Positions 48,647 to 57,714 of a DNA stretch of 64,000 nucleotides are shown in pieces. Below the pieces are notes generated by a model, which made no database searches, was not told where the DNA came from, and saw nothing but the letters and a program-made list of their open reading frames with translations. Position 1 is the stretch's first letter. Every line of letters starts with the position of its first letter. The DNA comes from SCTD01 sp963784675 (GTDB lineage: Bacteria > Actinomycetota > Actinomycetes > Mycobacteriales > SCTD01). The stretch lies in the NCBI GenBank assembly GCA_963784675.1, contig CAWASE010000013.1, positions 366,419-430,418 of the forward strand, in the 5' to 3' direction. The position numbers and the translations under genes are program-made.

Positions 48647-49192
48647 TCAGGCCGGCGAGGCCAGCGCGCCGAGCAGACGGAGGACGGCAGATCGACTCTG
48701 CTCGTCCTGGGCATGCGTGAGCAGCCCTTCGATGACGAAGGTCCCGAGGCGGCTCGCTGCGGGAAGGTCTTCTTCCGCGACCCCCTGTCGGCGAAAGCCG
48801 TCGGCCAGCAGAGCATCTGCCAGTGCGTGGAACTCGTCGTGCCAGGTGGCCACGACGGGGGAGCCTGCGGCTCGGACGTGCACGACGGAGACGAGCCGGC
48901 GGAAGCGCTCGAGGCGGTCCACCGCCCACAGCACCTGCTCGTGCCAGGACGCGTCATCCTCCTGCGCGTAGTCCTGCAGCGCCTCGGCCAGCAGCAGGTC
49001 CAACACCGCGACCAGCAGGGCGTCCTTGTCCGCGAAGTACCAGTAGACGGTGTTGGTGGTCACGCCGGCCGCAGCCGCCAACCGGCTCATCGACGTCTCG
49101 TCGACACCGAGGTCGGTGAAAAGCTCCGCCGCTGCCCGGACGAGCTGGTCACGCTTGGCTGCCCGTTCGACAGGACGACGGTTCGCGGGCAC
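48647..49192 (-). CDS. TetR-family regulator
   Basis: A 181-residue repressor with an N-terminal helix-turn-helix (LVRAAAELFTDLGVDETSMS, then RLAAAAGVTTNTVYWYFADK) and a helical ligand-binding domain. It is divergent from the alpha/beta hydrolase-SDR operon, and the 50-base gap contains two CTTG-N9-CAAG palindromes that are its likely operators. The GTG at 49192 was used as start. The inducer is unknown. Confidence 0.88.
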   Translation of the reverse strand: MPANRRPVERAAKRDQLVRAAAELFTDLGVDETSMSRLAAAAGVTTNTVYWYFADKDALLVAVLDLLLAEALQDYAQEDDASWHEQVLWAVDRLERFRRLVSVVHVRAAGSPVVATWHDEFHALADALLADGFRRQGVAEEDLPAASRLGTFVIEGLLTHAQDEQSRSAVLRLLGALASPA

Positions 49193-49205
49193 CGTCCGAC
49201 CCTAT

Positions 49206-49222
49206 CTTGACTGGTGCTCAAG
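49206..49222. promoter_or_regulatory. TetR operator 1, CTTGA-N7-TCAAG
   Basis: A 17-base palindrome with perfect five-base arms in the divergent spacer, 14 bases from the regulator start. Its partner site lies 31 bases away, centre to centre, about three helical turns. Confidence 0.6.
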
Positions 49223-49228
49223 AAGCGG

Positions 49229-49253
49229 TAGCGTCTCTTGCATGACGTTCAAG
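49229..49253. promoter_or_regulatory. -10 hexamer and TetR operator 2 over the hydrolase start
   Basis: TAGCGT (49229-49234) is followed seven bases later by ATG 49242. The second CTTG-N9-CAAG site (49237-49253) covers this start codon, so repressor binding would block transcription initiation. Confidence 0.55.
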
Positions 49254-50194
49254 AAGCAGAGGAGTCGTTCACCTCGCAGGGGGTGCGGTGCGCCGCCCGC
49301 GTCTACCGACCTGACGACGAGGTGGCGACGCGGCCCGTGGTCGTGATGGGTCACGGTTTCGGCGGGGTCCGCGCGCTGGGCCTCTACCCCTACGCCGAGC
49401 ACTTCGCCGACGCGGGCTATCTCGTCGTGGTCTTCGACTACCGGGGTTTCGGTGACAGCGACGGCACGCCCCGGCAGATCCTGGACGTCGGCCAGCAGCT
49501 GGACGACTGGCGCGCGGCGTTGCAGTTCGCGCGCGGCCTGCCCGACGCCGATCGGCAGCGCGTCGTGGCGTGGGGCACCTCGTTCGGTGGCGGCCACGTC
49601 ATCACCCTCGCGGCCGAGGGCGAGCAGCTCGCAGCCATCGTCGCCCAGGTCCCGCACGTCAGCGGTCCCGCTGCCGTCCGAGCGACCGGCCTGCGATCCG
49701 TGCTCCGGCTGGCGCCCCTGGCGCTCCGCGACCAGGCCGCCGCGCTGCTCGGTCGCGCCCCGGTCTACGTCGAGGCCGTCGGACGACCAGGGACCACCGC
49801 CGTCATGACCAGCCCCGACGCCGTCTCCGGCCTCGACCGGCAGATCGCCGCGGCCGGACTGACCGACGGCGACTACCCGAAGCACGTCGCTGCCCGGATC
49901 GCCTTGAAGATCGGCCGGTATTCGCCCCTGACGCACGCCGACCGCGTCGTCTGCCCGGCGCTGGTCCAGATCGCCGCCCACGACGCCGTCACTCCCTGCG
50001 CTGTTGCCCAGAAGGCCGCGGCGCGGATGGCACGCCCGACCGTCCACGTCTACGACTGCGGGCACTTCGACCCCTACGTCGAGCCGTACTTCGCCACGAC
50101 CGTCTCCGACCAGCTGGCCTTCCTCGCCGCGCACGTGCCCGTCGACCCCATGGCCGGCGCGCCGGCCACGCCCGTCCCTGGAGCGCCCGCATGA
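49242..50194 (+). CDS. Alpha/beta hydrolase (dienelactone-hydrolase-like)
   Basis: A soluble hydrolase of about 315 residues with VVVMGHGFGGVRALGLYPYA for the oxyanion region, the nucleophile elbow WGTSFGGGH, and the catalytic His in DCGHFDPYVEPYF. Substrate unknown, probably an ester or acyl compound. The start is unclear: the continuous frame begins at TTG 49238, but the promoter position favours ATG 49242 (MTFKKQ), which would need a one- or two-base shift near 49260 to join ESFTSQGVRCAARVYRP. The stop overlaps the next gene's ATG by four bases. Probably repressed by the divergent TetR. Confidence 0.8.
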
Positions 50195-50979
50195 GCCGCG
50201 CCGCCGCCCTCGTCACCGGTGCTTCCGCGGGCATCGGAGCCAGCTTCGCGCGCACCCTGGCCGCCGACGGACACGACCTGCTCCTGGTCGCCCGCCGCGC
50301 CGACCGGCTCACCGAGCTCGCCACCGACCTCGCCACGCGGCACGGCGTCCGCGTCGAGACCCTCGCTGCCGATCTCACCGACCCTTCTGCACCGCGCACG
50401 ATCATGGACTACGCCGCGGAGCAGGACCTCGTGATCGAGGTCCTCATCAACAACGCCGGCATGTCCAGCTCGACCGCCTTCGCCGACACGCCGTGGCCGG
50501 CGCTCCACGGCGAGATCCAGCTGATGGTCACCGCCGTCACCGAGCTGATCCATCTCGCCGTCCCCGGGATGAAGCAGCGCGGCTACGGTCGCATCGTCAA
50601 TCTCAGCTCGCTCGCAGCCTTCTCCCCGCCCGGCGCGAGCCTGCTCTACGGCGGCCTCAAGAGCTACGTCCTGCAGATGTCCCAGAGCCTGGACATGGAG
50701 CTCAAGCCCCACGGCATCCACGTCACCGCGCTGTGTCCGGGCTTCACCCGAACCGAGTTCCACCAGGAGATGGGTACCGCCGCCGCTGCAGCCGCGCTGC
50801 CTGGGCTGCTCTGGCAGCAGGCCGACGACGTCGTGCGCGAGGGCTGGGCCGCCGTCAACGGCGGCAAGCCGGTGTGCGTCCCCGGCACCGTCAACAAGGT
50901 CCTGTCCCACGTCAACCGGCCCGTCCCCTACCGGCTCCAGTACGCCCTCGGACGCAGGTTCAACCCGTTCACGCAGTAG
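50191..50979 (+). CDS. Short-chain dehydrogenase/reductase
   Basis: A 262-residue Rossmann oxidoreductase with VTGASAGIGASFARTLA for the cofactor, INNAGMSSS, the catalytic Ser in VNLSSLAAF and the Tyr-Lys pair in YGGLKS. The C-terminal PGFTRTEFHQEMG and GKPVCVPGTVNKVL segments resemble the SDR at 15561. It is translationally coupled to the hydrolase, so the two enzymes probably act in succession, for instance ester cleavage and alcohol or ketone oxidoreduction. The substrate is unknown. Confidence 0.85.
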   Translation: MSRAAALVTGASAGIGASFARTLAADGHDLLLVARRADRLTELATDLATRHGVRVETLAADLTDPSAPRTIMDYAAEQDLVIEVLINNAGMSSSTAFADTPWPALHGEIQLMVTAVTELIHLAVPGMKQRGYGRIVNLSSLAAFSPPGASLLYGGLKSYVLQMSQSLDMELKPHGIHVTALCPGFTRTEFHQEMGTAAAAAALPGLLWQQADDVVREGWAAVNGGKPVCVPGTVNKVLSHVNRPVPYRLQYALGRRFNPFTQ

Positions 50980-51010
50980 CGGTTCCACCCGCCGAGCCGA
51001 GCCGAGGCCC

Positions 51011-51673
51011 TCAGGACGGCCGCTCGTCGACGGTGGGTAGCGCTGGTCCCGGGGGAGCCTGGACGATGCGCCCGAGGCCGTCCCAGACGACGGTCAGGAG
51101 ATCCTCGACCACGGTTGCGAGAGCGACCTGTGGGTGCAGGCGCCACCACCTGGCGAGCTGCTCGCCCCCTCCTGACACCACGTGCGCGTAGGCGCCCGCC
51201 CGGGCTGCGTCGAGCTGCGGAACGGCCGCCTGGAACAGGGCAGCGATGGAGTCGGCGGTCTGGAAGCGCAGCTGCCGCACGACGTCACCGTGCTCTCCGG
51301 CAAGCTCGGCTCCGGCGCCCGTCAGCGCCTCCCAGCTGGGGCCGCGCTCCTGCACGAACAGGAAGTACGCGGTGATGCCGGCTCGAAGCTGCTCGCGGGG
51401 GAGCCCGCGGTTCAGCACGCTGGCGGCCACGAACCGCTCGTCGAGCTCGGCGCGGGCCACCCGGACGCACTCGACGTAGAGCTCTTCCAGCGAGGCGACG
51501 TGCAGGTACAGCAACGACCGTGCGACCCCGCTGCGCTGCGCGATCAGATCCATCGTCGCGCCGTGGTAGCCGAGGTCGCCGAAGACCTCCTGCGCCGCCT
51601 CCAGGATCTGCTTCCGCCGAGCCTCCCGGCTCAGTCGCCGCCGCGGTGCACGGTCGGGCACGGTCGCTTCCAT
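51011..51673 (-). CDS. TetR-family regulator
   Basis: A 220-residue repressor: KQILEAAQEVFGDLGYHGAT and LIAQRSGVARSLLYLHVASL form the DNA-binding part, and a larger helical C-terminal domain binds an unknown ligand. The ATG at 51673 is used; longer in-frame extension is possible but would run through the operator. It is divergent from the CocE-like hydrolase, with a perfect palindrome between them. It converges on the SDR gene. Confidence 0.88.
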   Translation of the reverse strand: MEATVPDRAPRRRLSREARRKQILEAAQEVFGDLGYHGATMDLIAQRSGVARSLLYLHVASLEELYVECVRVARAELDERFVAASVLNRGLPREQLRAGITAYFLFVQERGPSWEALTGAGAELAGEHGDVVRQLRFQTADSIAALFQAAVPQLDAARAGAYAHVVSGGGEQLARWWRLHPQVALATVVEDLLTVVWDGLGRIVQAPPGPALPTVDERPS

Positions 51674-51724
51674 CGGGTGCCAAGGTAGTGCCAGCCCGAG
51701 GTCGAGGTACGGCGAGACCGCGCT

Positions 51725-51754
51725 ACTGACACGCATGTCAGTTGCTGTTAGGGT
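51725..51754. promoter_or_regulatory. TetR operator and leaderless promoter of the CocE-like gene
   Basis: Perfect palindrome ACTGACA-CGCA-TGTCAGT (51725-51742) followed by TAGGGT (51749-51754), a -10 hexamer six bases before the GTG at 51761. The operator would cover the -35 region. Confidence 0.7.
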
Positions 51755-51760
51755 CGATGT

Positions 51761-53765
51761 GTGACTCACCACAGCAGCCGCGTCCGTCCGAGGTCTGCCG
51801 CCGTCCTGGCTCTGGCGGCCGTGCTCGCGGTGCTGGCGCTGCACGCCCCCGGGACGTCCGCTGCCGCCGCCGTGGCCCCGGCGCAGGGGGTCGCGACGGC
51901 AGCGGAGCCCCCGGTGCTGCCCGAGCCGACGTACCAGGCGGCGTCAGAAGAGGCGATGATCCCGATGGACGACGGCGTCAACATCGCCGTCACGGTCACC
52001 TACCCCTCGCTCGACGGCGCGGTGCGGGCGCCCGGCCGGTTCCCGGTCGTGCTGGCGATGACGCCGTACAGCCGCAACGGCGTGTGCGGCTGCATCTCGC
52101 CCGCGTTGTTCGCGACCCGCGGCATGGTCGCGGTCGTCGCGGACGTGCGAGGCACCGGCGGCAGCGAGGGAACGCTCGCGGACAACTTCTTCTCGCCGCG
52201 TGAAGCGCGGGACAGCGCGGCGGTCATCGACCACTTCGGGGCCCAGCCGTGGTCGACCGGGAAGGTCGGCATGGCGGGCGGGTCCTACGTCGGCATCACG
52301 CAGCTGCTCGCCGCGGGCAACCGCCCGAAGCACCTCGCCGCGATCGTCCCGATGATCGCGATCAGCGACCTGTACCGCGACGGCTACACCCACGGCGGGA
52401 TCGTCAACCTGTCGCTTCGACGCGCAGTACATCGCCGTCCAGGGCGCGCCGGGAACCGCCGGGTCGAACAACGACCCGTTCCTGCTGCAGCAGTCCCTGC
52501 TCGCCAAGCTCGGCCAGTCGCCGCCCGGCAGCATCGCCTTCGACTACCTCGACAAGCCCTTGGACGACCAGTTCTACCGGGACCGGTCCCCGATCCGGGT
52601 CGCGGACCGCATCGACGTCCCCGTCCTGGACATGGGCAACTGGAACGACGGCCTGCTGCGCGGTCAGACCGAGAACTACGCGGCGCTGTCCAAGCGCAGG
52701 GGCGTGGAGACCCGGCTGTTCATGGACCCCTGCACCCACAAGGGATGCGGCGCACCCTTTGCTCCGTTCACGCAACCCGCCGGGCAGGCAGGACACCGCC
52801 GCGGTGCTCTTCGAGTTCCTCGCCAAGCACCTGCTCGGGGCCAAGGTGCCGGCGCGCCCCAACGTCGAGTTCTACCTCCAGGGCAAGAACACCTACGTCA
52901 GCTCCAGCACCTGGCCCCCTACCGGTACCCGGTACGAGCGGCTCGCGCTCGGCGACGGGAGCCTCACCCCCACTGCTCCTGAGGGGGAAGCCAGCTACGT
53001 CACCAACCCCGCGGAGGGCTTCAGCCTCGCGTTCAACAAGTACGGCACGGTGGCGGGCACGCCGTTCGTCCCGACCGATCAGCGGCTGGAGGGCCCCAGC
53101 GGTGCTGACCTTCCGGACGCCGGTGCTGAAGCAGCCGCTACGGCTCACCGGGCCGATCGGCCTGCACCTGGTCGCCACGTCCAGCGCCGACGACACCGAC
53201 TGGTACGGCAAGCTCGCCGACGTCGCGCCGGACGGCACGCGAAACCTTCATCACCGAGGGTCGCTGCGGGCCTCGCACCGCGCGCTGGACCCGGTCCGGT
53301 CGCGACCTGAACGGCCTTATCACCCGCACACCAACACGACCGCCGATCGAGCCCGGCACGCTCTACGACTACGACATCGAGATCTGGCCGACCGCCTACG
53401 AGCTCGCGCCGGGGCACCGCCTGCAGCTGCGCCTCACGTCCAGCGACCTGCCGACGCACCTGCCGGGCACCTTCGTCTTCGACAAGGACAACCCTCAGGA
53501 CGTCTTCATCGACCTGAACGACCCTGCGACCAACACGATCCGGCTGGGCGCCAGCTACCTGGTCCTCCCGGTCAGCGGCGCCCCGGTCGCGGCAGCCGTC
53601 CGCCCTGCGGCGGGCGCCGTCCCCGCAGCCGGCGCCTCCGCGGCGCCTCCCTCGAGCCGGCCGACCGGCGCCCTCCCGGCGACCGGACCGGCCATGCTGG
53701 CCGGGCCAGCACTGGCGCTGCTCATGCTCGTCGCCGTCACGCGCCGCAGGAGCATGACGGCCTGA
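51761..53765 (+). CDS. Secreted CocE/NonD-type hydrolase with LPATG anchor (several frameshifts)
   Basis: A serine hydrolase of the X-Pro dipeptidyl-peptidase/cocaine-esterase family. It has a signal peptide (AAVLALAAVLAVLALHAPGT), substrate-binding VVLAMTPYSRNG, the nucleophile elbow GMAGGSYVGI, VPVLDMGNWNDG and the C-terminal jelly roll with GSLRASHRALDP and IEIWPTAYELAPGHRLQL. The end is a sortase signal: LPATG, a hydrophobic segment and RRRS. The frame breaks near 52415, 52775, 53100, 53240, 53256 and 53345. Six shifts could mean real decay or poor local sequence; homology continues to the last residue in all segments. Repressed, by inference, by the divergent TetR. Confidence 0.75.
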
Positions 53766-54014
53766 TCAGCCGTGACGTCGCGGGGACCCTGCTGCGGCAG
53801 CAAGCGGCGTCCTAGAAGTGCAGTCGAGGCTGGTCATAGATGTTGGGTGCCCCTGCACCGAACTCCACCCCGGCGAAGGTGCCTGGGGTCGTCGAGGGAA
53901 GCGCCCGACTGTGAGCCGGCTCTGGCTCATCAGCCGTGATCACTGCGCAGACGATCAAGGCGTTCCGCGCCGTAGTCGTCCGCGGCCTTTGGTGCGCGCA
54001 GGCGGAGACGAGCT

Positions 54015-54051
54015 GCGAAGGGCCCCCGCCCAGCGGACGGGGGCCCTTCGC
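54015..54051. terminator. Bidirectional terminator hairpin
   Basis: Perfect 14-base stem GCGAAGGGCCCCCG with a 9-base loop between the convergent CocE-like and alpha/beta hydrolase genes. The 250 bases before it (53766-54014) hold no gene that I can support. Confidence 0.8.
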
Positions 54052-54057
54052 ACACGG

Positions 54058-54903
54058 CTACGACTTCGCGAGGAAGTCGATCAGAGCGTCGTTCCACTCC
54101 TTGGCGTGGCTGACGTTGGCGCCGTGCGGTGCACCCGTGATCACGTGCAGCTCGCTGTTCGGAAGCATCTCGTGGGCGCGCTGGCCCGAGCCCTCAAGGG
54201 GCACGATGCCGTCGCTGTCGCCGTGCAGCACCAGAGCCGGCACCGTGACCTTGGGCAGGTCCTCGCGGAAGTCCGTCGTCCCGAACGCTTCCATGCAGCC
54301 GAGGGCGGCCTTCTTGTCAGCCTGCAGGCACAGAGCGAGGGCCTGCTGGCGCTGCTGCTCGCTGACCATCAGCTCGCCGTCGCCGTCGACCGAGAAGAAC
54401 TGCGTCGTGAAGCCGTCGTAGAAGGTCTGCTCGTCCGCAGTGAGATCCGCAGTCATCGACTCGGCCTGCTCCTTGGTGAGCGGGCCGTCGGGATTGTCCT
54501 CGCCCTTCAGGAGGAAGGGGGGTACGGCGGACGCGAACACGACGCTACGCAGCCGCTCGGCGCCGTACAGGGAGAAGTAGCGGGCGACCTCGCCTCCACC
54601 CATGGAGAAGCCGACCAGGGTCACGTCCTGCAGGTCCAGCGTGCCCAGGAGCGTGTGCAGGTCCTCGGTGAGGCTGTCGTACGTGTAGTCCGACCTCGGC
54701 TTGTCGCTCCGACCGAAGCCGCGGCGGTCGTAGGTGATGACGCGGTAGCCGGCCGCGGTGAGAGCTGGCACCTGGTCAGCGAAAGCCTCGCCCGACAACG
54801 GCCAGCCGTGGATCAGCACCACCGGACGGCCAGCGCCGCCGGTGTCGTCGACATGCAGGTCGGTGTCCTTGAAGAGCCCGTGGTGGGCGGTGATCTGGCT
54901 CAT
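54058..54903 (-). CDS. Alpha/beta hydrolase, non-heme chloroperoxidase-like
   Basis: A 281-residue hydrolase with RPVVLIHGWPLSGEAF, YDRRGFGRSDKP, the nucleophile motif VGFSMGGGEVARY, Asp in VLHGDSDGIVPLEG and His in GAPHGANVSHAKEW. This is the pattern of bacterial cofactor-free haloperoxidases and related esterases. No signal peptide is present, so it is cytoplasmic. The real substrate is unknown. GGAGGATC lies just before the ATG. A strong terminator follows it. Confidence 0.87.
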   Translation of the reverse strand: MSQITAHHGLFKDTDLHVDDTGGAGRPVVLIHGWPLSGEAFADQVPALTAAGYRVITYDRRGFGRSDKPRSDYTYDSLTEDLHTLLGTLDLQDVTLVGFSMGGGEVARYFSLYGAERLRSVVFASAVPPFLLKGEDNPDGPLTKEQAESMTADLTADEQTFYDGFTTQFFSVDGDGELMVSEQQRQQALALCLQADKKAALGCMEAFGTTDFREDLPKVTVPALVLHGDSDGIVPLEGSGQRAHEMLPNSELHVITGAPHGANVSHAKEWNDALIDFLAKS

Positions 54904-54938
54904 GGATCCTCCGTCAGCGGTAGTGGGTGGAAGGGGGC

Positions 54939-55213
54939 CTACCCCTCACGGGAGGTCCACACCCGGTCGCCGCCGACGCCCCGGCACCACGCGGCGTGGT
55001 GGGCCAGGCGCACCAGGACCGTCGAGGGCCGTTCGGCCGGGACGGACGGCACGCCTAGGTCCGCCGGCTCCGCGCGGGTGGTCGGCGGCCCGCTGCTGCT
55101 GCCCGAGGGCCACGACGGCGTTGCCATGCCAGTCCGTGTCACGCCCGCGGCGCGCGACCAGCACCGTCCACCGCGGGACCGGCATCTCGACGACGACAGC
55201 GGCCAGCAGCTCA
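54939..55213 (-). CDS. Small uncharacterised gene, probably frameshifted
   Basis: Two short stretches read like one protein of about 85-95 residues. The first (about 55185-55100) gives MPVPRWTVLVARRGRDTDWH, then GNAVVALGQQQRAADHPR. After a one-base shift the second (about 55090-54939) gives VPSVPAERPSTVLVRLAHHA and a stop. Both have strong G/C third positions. It begins at or just inside the end of the LysR gene. No family is recognised, and it may be a chance frame. Confidence 0.3.
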
Positions 55214-56140
55214 CCCCGCAGCCGTAGGCCGGTGACGGCGGACCTGCTGCCCGGCCAGGCGCAGCAGGTCCGCCGCCGCTCCCGAGGGCCGCTGCCCGAC
55301 CGGCCAGACCGCACGCAGCGACCGGCTGAGGTCGGGGCCGCGCACCGGCACCTGCACCAACCGCCCGGCGGCGACGTCGTCGCGCACCGCCAGCTCGGAC
55401 AGCACGCCCGGACCGGCCCCGGCGGCGACCGCGGAGCGCACGGCCGCGCTGGTGGACAGCTCCAGCAGCGGCACGGCCAGCGGGCCCAGCACCGACAGGG
55501 CGCGTTCCAGTGCCGTCCTCGTGCCCGACCCTGGCTCGCGTTGCACCAGCCGGGTGCCGGCGAGCTCCTGCGCCTCCACCGGCCGCCGCCGTCGCGTCCA
55601 CGGGTGCCCCGGGGCGACCACGGCGACCAGCCGGTCGGTACCCACCTCGTGCTCGTCCAGCCCGGCGGGCAGGTCCGGCCCCTCCACGAAGCCCAGGTCG
55701 GCGTCGCCCTGGAGCACGAGGGCGGCGACGTCGGCGCTGTTGCCCGCCGTCAGGCTGACCGCGGTGTCCGGGTGCGTCGCGGCCAGCCGCACCAGCCAGG
55801 CCGGCAGCAGGTGCTCGGCGACGGTCAAGCTGGCCGCGACCCGTAGCCGCGCCGCGCGGTCTCCCCGCAGCGACGCGATGCCGGCGCCCAGGACGTCCGC
55901 GGCCGCCAGCACGTCCCGGGCCCAGTCCGCCAGCAGCGCGCCCTGCCGGGTGAGGTGCGAGCCGCGGGCCGTCCGGGTCAGCACCGAGAAGCCGACCAGG
56001 CGCTCGAGCCCCCGGATCCTGGCGCTGACCGCCGGCTGGCTCAACCCGTGCGCTTGCCCAGCACGTCCGAGGCTGCCGGTCTCGGCGACCCGCAGCAGCA
56101 ACGCGAGCGTGTCGAGGTCGGGCACCCGCTCCAGTCCCAT
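55211..56140 (-). CDS. LysR-family regulator
   Basis: A 309-residue regulator: N-terminal helix-turn-helix (LLLRVAETGSLGRAGQAHGL, then SQPAVSARIRGLERLVGF) and a periplasmic-binding-like effector domain (AARLRVAASLTVAEHLLPAW). It is divergent from a YeiH-type exporter gene, 116 bases away, the usual arrangement for LysR genes controlling yeiH homologues. The effector is unknown, perhaps a sulfur compound by analogy with CysB/YeiE. Confidence 0.88.
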   Translation of the reverse strand: MGLERVPDLDTLALLLRVAETGSLGRAGQAHGLSQPAVSARIRGLERLVGFSVLTRTARGSHLTRQGALLADWARDVLAAADVLGAGIASLRGDRAARLRVAASLTVAEHLLPAWLVRLAATHPDTAVSLTAGNSADVAALVLQGDADLGFVEGPDLPAGLDEHEVGTDRLVAVVAPGHPWTRRRRPVEAQELAGTRLVQREPGSGTRTALERALSVLGPLAVPLLELSTSAAVRSAVAAGAGPGVLSELAVRDDVAAGRLVQVPVRGPDLSRSLRAVWPVGQRPSGAAADLLRLAGQQVRRHRPTAAG

Positions 56141-56256
56141 CCAGCGACTGTAGGACCAGCCATCGACAGCTTCGATGGCTGCATCAGCCCGAGGCCCCTA
56201 CCCGTCGGTCCGTCCGACCCGCACGCTGGCACTGTCCCCGAACCAGGAGAGCACCC

Positions 56257-57333
56257 GTGACGAGCCCCGCCCCCGCCCGCACCGCCCCGACCGACCGGCA
56301 CGCCCACCGCACCGGCAGCCGCTGCCGTCCGAGCTGCCCCCCTGTTCCCGGACCGGGACGCTCCAGCCCGGTGCCCGGTCTGCTCGCGGTGACGGCCGCG
56401 ACCGCACTGGCCTTTGGTGTGCACGCCGTCGTACCCGCGGTGAACCCGTCGACCGTCGCCGTGGCGCTCGGCGCCCTGGCCGTCAACGTCGGGCTGCACC
56501 GGCCGGTCCTGCACGTCGGCACGCACGTCGCGTCGCACCGGCTGCTCCGCCTCGCGGTCGTCCTGCTCGGCCTGCAGCTCGGACTGCCGCAGCTGCTCGA
56601 CCTGGGGCCGTCCGGCGCCCTGGTGGTCGTGACCACCGTCGCCATCACCTTCACCGGGACCCGGCTGCTGGGCCGGCTGCTCGGCGTCCCGCCAGCGCGC
56701 GCCCTGCTCGTCGCCACGGGCTTCTCGATCTGCGGCGCCTCCGCCGTCGCCGCGATGGAGGAGGTCGCCGGCGGCGACGAGGACGACACCGCCGTCGCCG
56801 TCGCTCTGGTCACGCTGTGCGGCAGCCTCGCGATCCTGCTGCTGCCGCTGCTGCAGCAGCCGCTCGGACTGGACCCCGCCGCCTTCGGCAGCTGGGTCGG
56901 GGCCAGCGTGCACGACGTCGGCCAGACCGTCGCCACCGCCGACCGGGTCCCCGGAGCGCTCACCACCGCCGTCGTCGTCAAGCTCAGCCGCGTCGTGCTT
57001 CTCGCGCCCCTCGTCGCCGCCATGGCCCTCAGCGTCCGCCGCCGCTCACCGGCCGCCGACAGCCACCGTCGCCCCCCGCTGCTGCCGCTGTTCGTCGCCG
57101 GCTTCCTGTCCGCCATCGCCGTCGCCAGCACCGGCCTGCTGCCCGCGCCGGTGCTCGACGGGGCCCAGACCCTGCAGGGAGTGCTGCTCGCGGCCGCCCT
57201 CGTCGGCCTCGGCACCGGTATCCACCTGCCCACCCTGCGCCGCACCGGCGGCCCCGCCCTGCTGCTCGGGCTGCTCAGCTGGCTGCTCGTCGCCACGGTC
57301 GCCTACGTCGGCGTCCGGTTCACCGGAGCGTGA
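56257..57333 (+). CDS. YeiH-family putative sulfate exporter
   Basis: A 358-residue membrane protein with about ten hydrophobic helices and a polar Pro-rich N terminus. Family motifs are LLRLAVVLLGLQLGLPQLLD, GFSICGASAVAAMEE and GASVHDVGQTVATAD. The family (UPF0324) is annotated as a putative sulfate exporter, without firm biochemical proof. The GTG start follows GGAGAG. The neighbouring LysR gene probably controls it. Confidence 0.87.
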   Translation: MTSPAPARTAPTDRHAHRTGSRCRPSCPPVPGPGRSSPVPGLLAVTAATALAFGVHAVVPAVNPSTVAVALGALAVNVGLHRPVLHVGTHVASHRLLRLAVVLLGLQLGLPQLLDLGPSGALVVVTTVAITFTGTRLLGRLLGVPPARALLVATGFSICGASAVAAMEEVAGGDEDDTAVAVALVTLCGSLAILLLPLLQQPLGLDPAAFGSWVGASVHDVGQTVATADRVPGALTTAVVVKLSRVVLLAPLVAAMALSVRRRSPAADSHRRPPLLPLFVAGFLSAIAVASTGLLPAPVLDGAQTLQGVLLAAALVGLGTGIHLPTLRRTGGPALLLGLLSWLLVATVAYVGVRFTGA

Positions 57334-57714
57334 CCGTCCCCGCCGGATGCTGCCGACGTGGGCGTCCGAGTGCGGCGATGCGCAGCGGACCCACTCAGCC
57401 AGGGAGAGTCGACAACCCGTTCGCCGCGCCTGAGCACGACCTCTGCACGGACGTCGCACCCGGGCAGGGGCCTTGGAGCGGCCAGAAGGCGAGGCTCCGG
57501 CCCGGCCGGGTGGCTCACGGTGACGCCGGCGCCGGTTGTAGCGGGGCTGCTGTCCAGCGGCATGGAGGCCCGATCAGCCGCAGAGGCGGACGTTGCGAGG
57601 GCTGCCCGTTCGGCCGCTGGCCGGTACGCCCGGCTTCGGTACCGGGAGGCGGTGCGCCGACCGTCGTGGTCGACCAGCGGAACACCAGCGGTGGGCGGCC
57701 GGCTTGTGCAAGGC
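57334..57714. other. Intergenic region without a supported gene
   Basis: This 381-base stretch lies between the exporter and quinone-reductase genes, both on the plus strand. The reductase frame is open upstream of its ATG, but that extension lacks family similarity. I see no hairpin, tRNA or clear operator. Confidence 0.6.
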
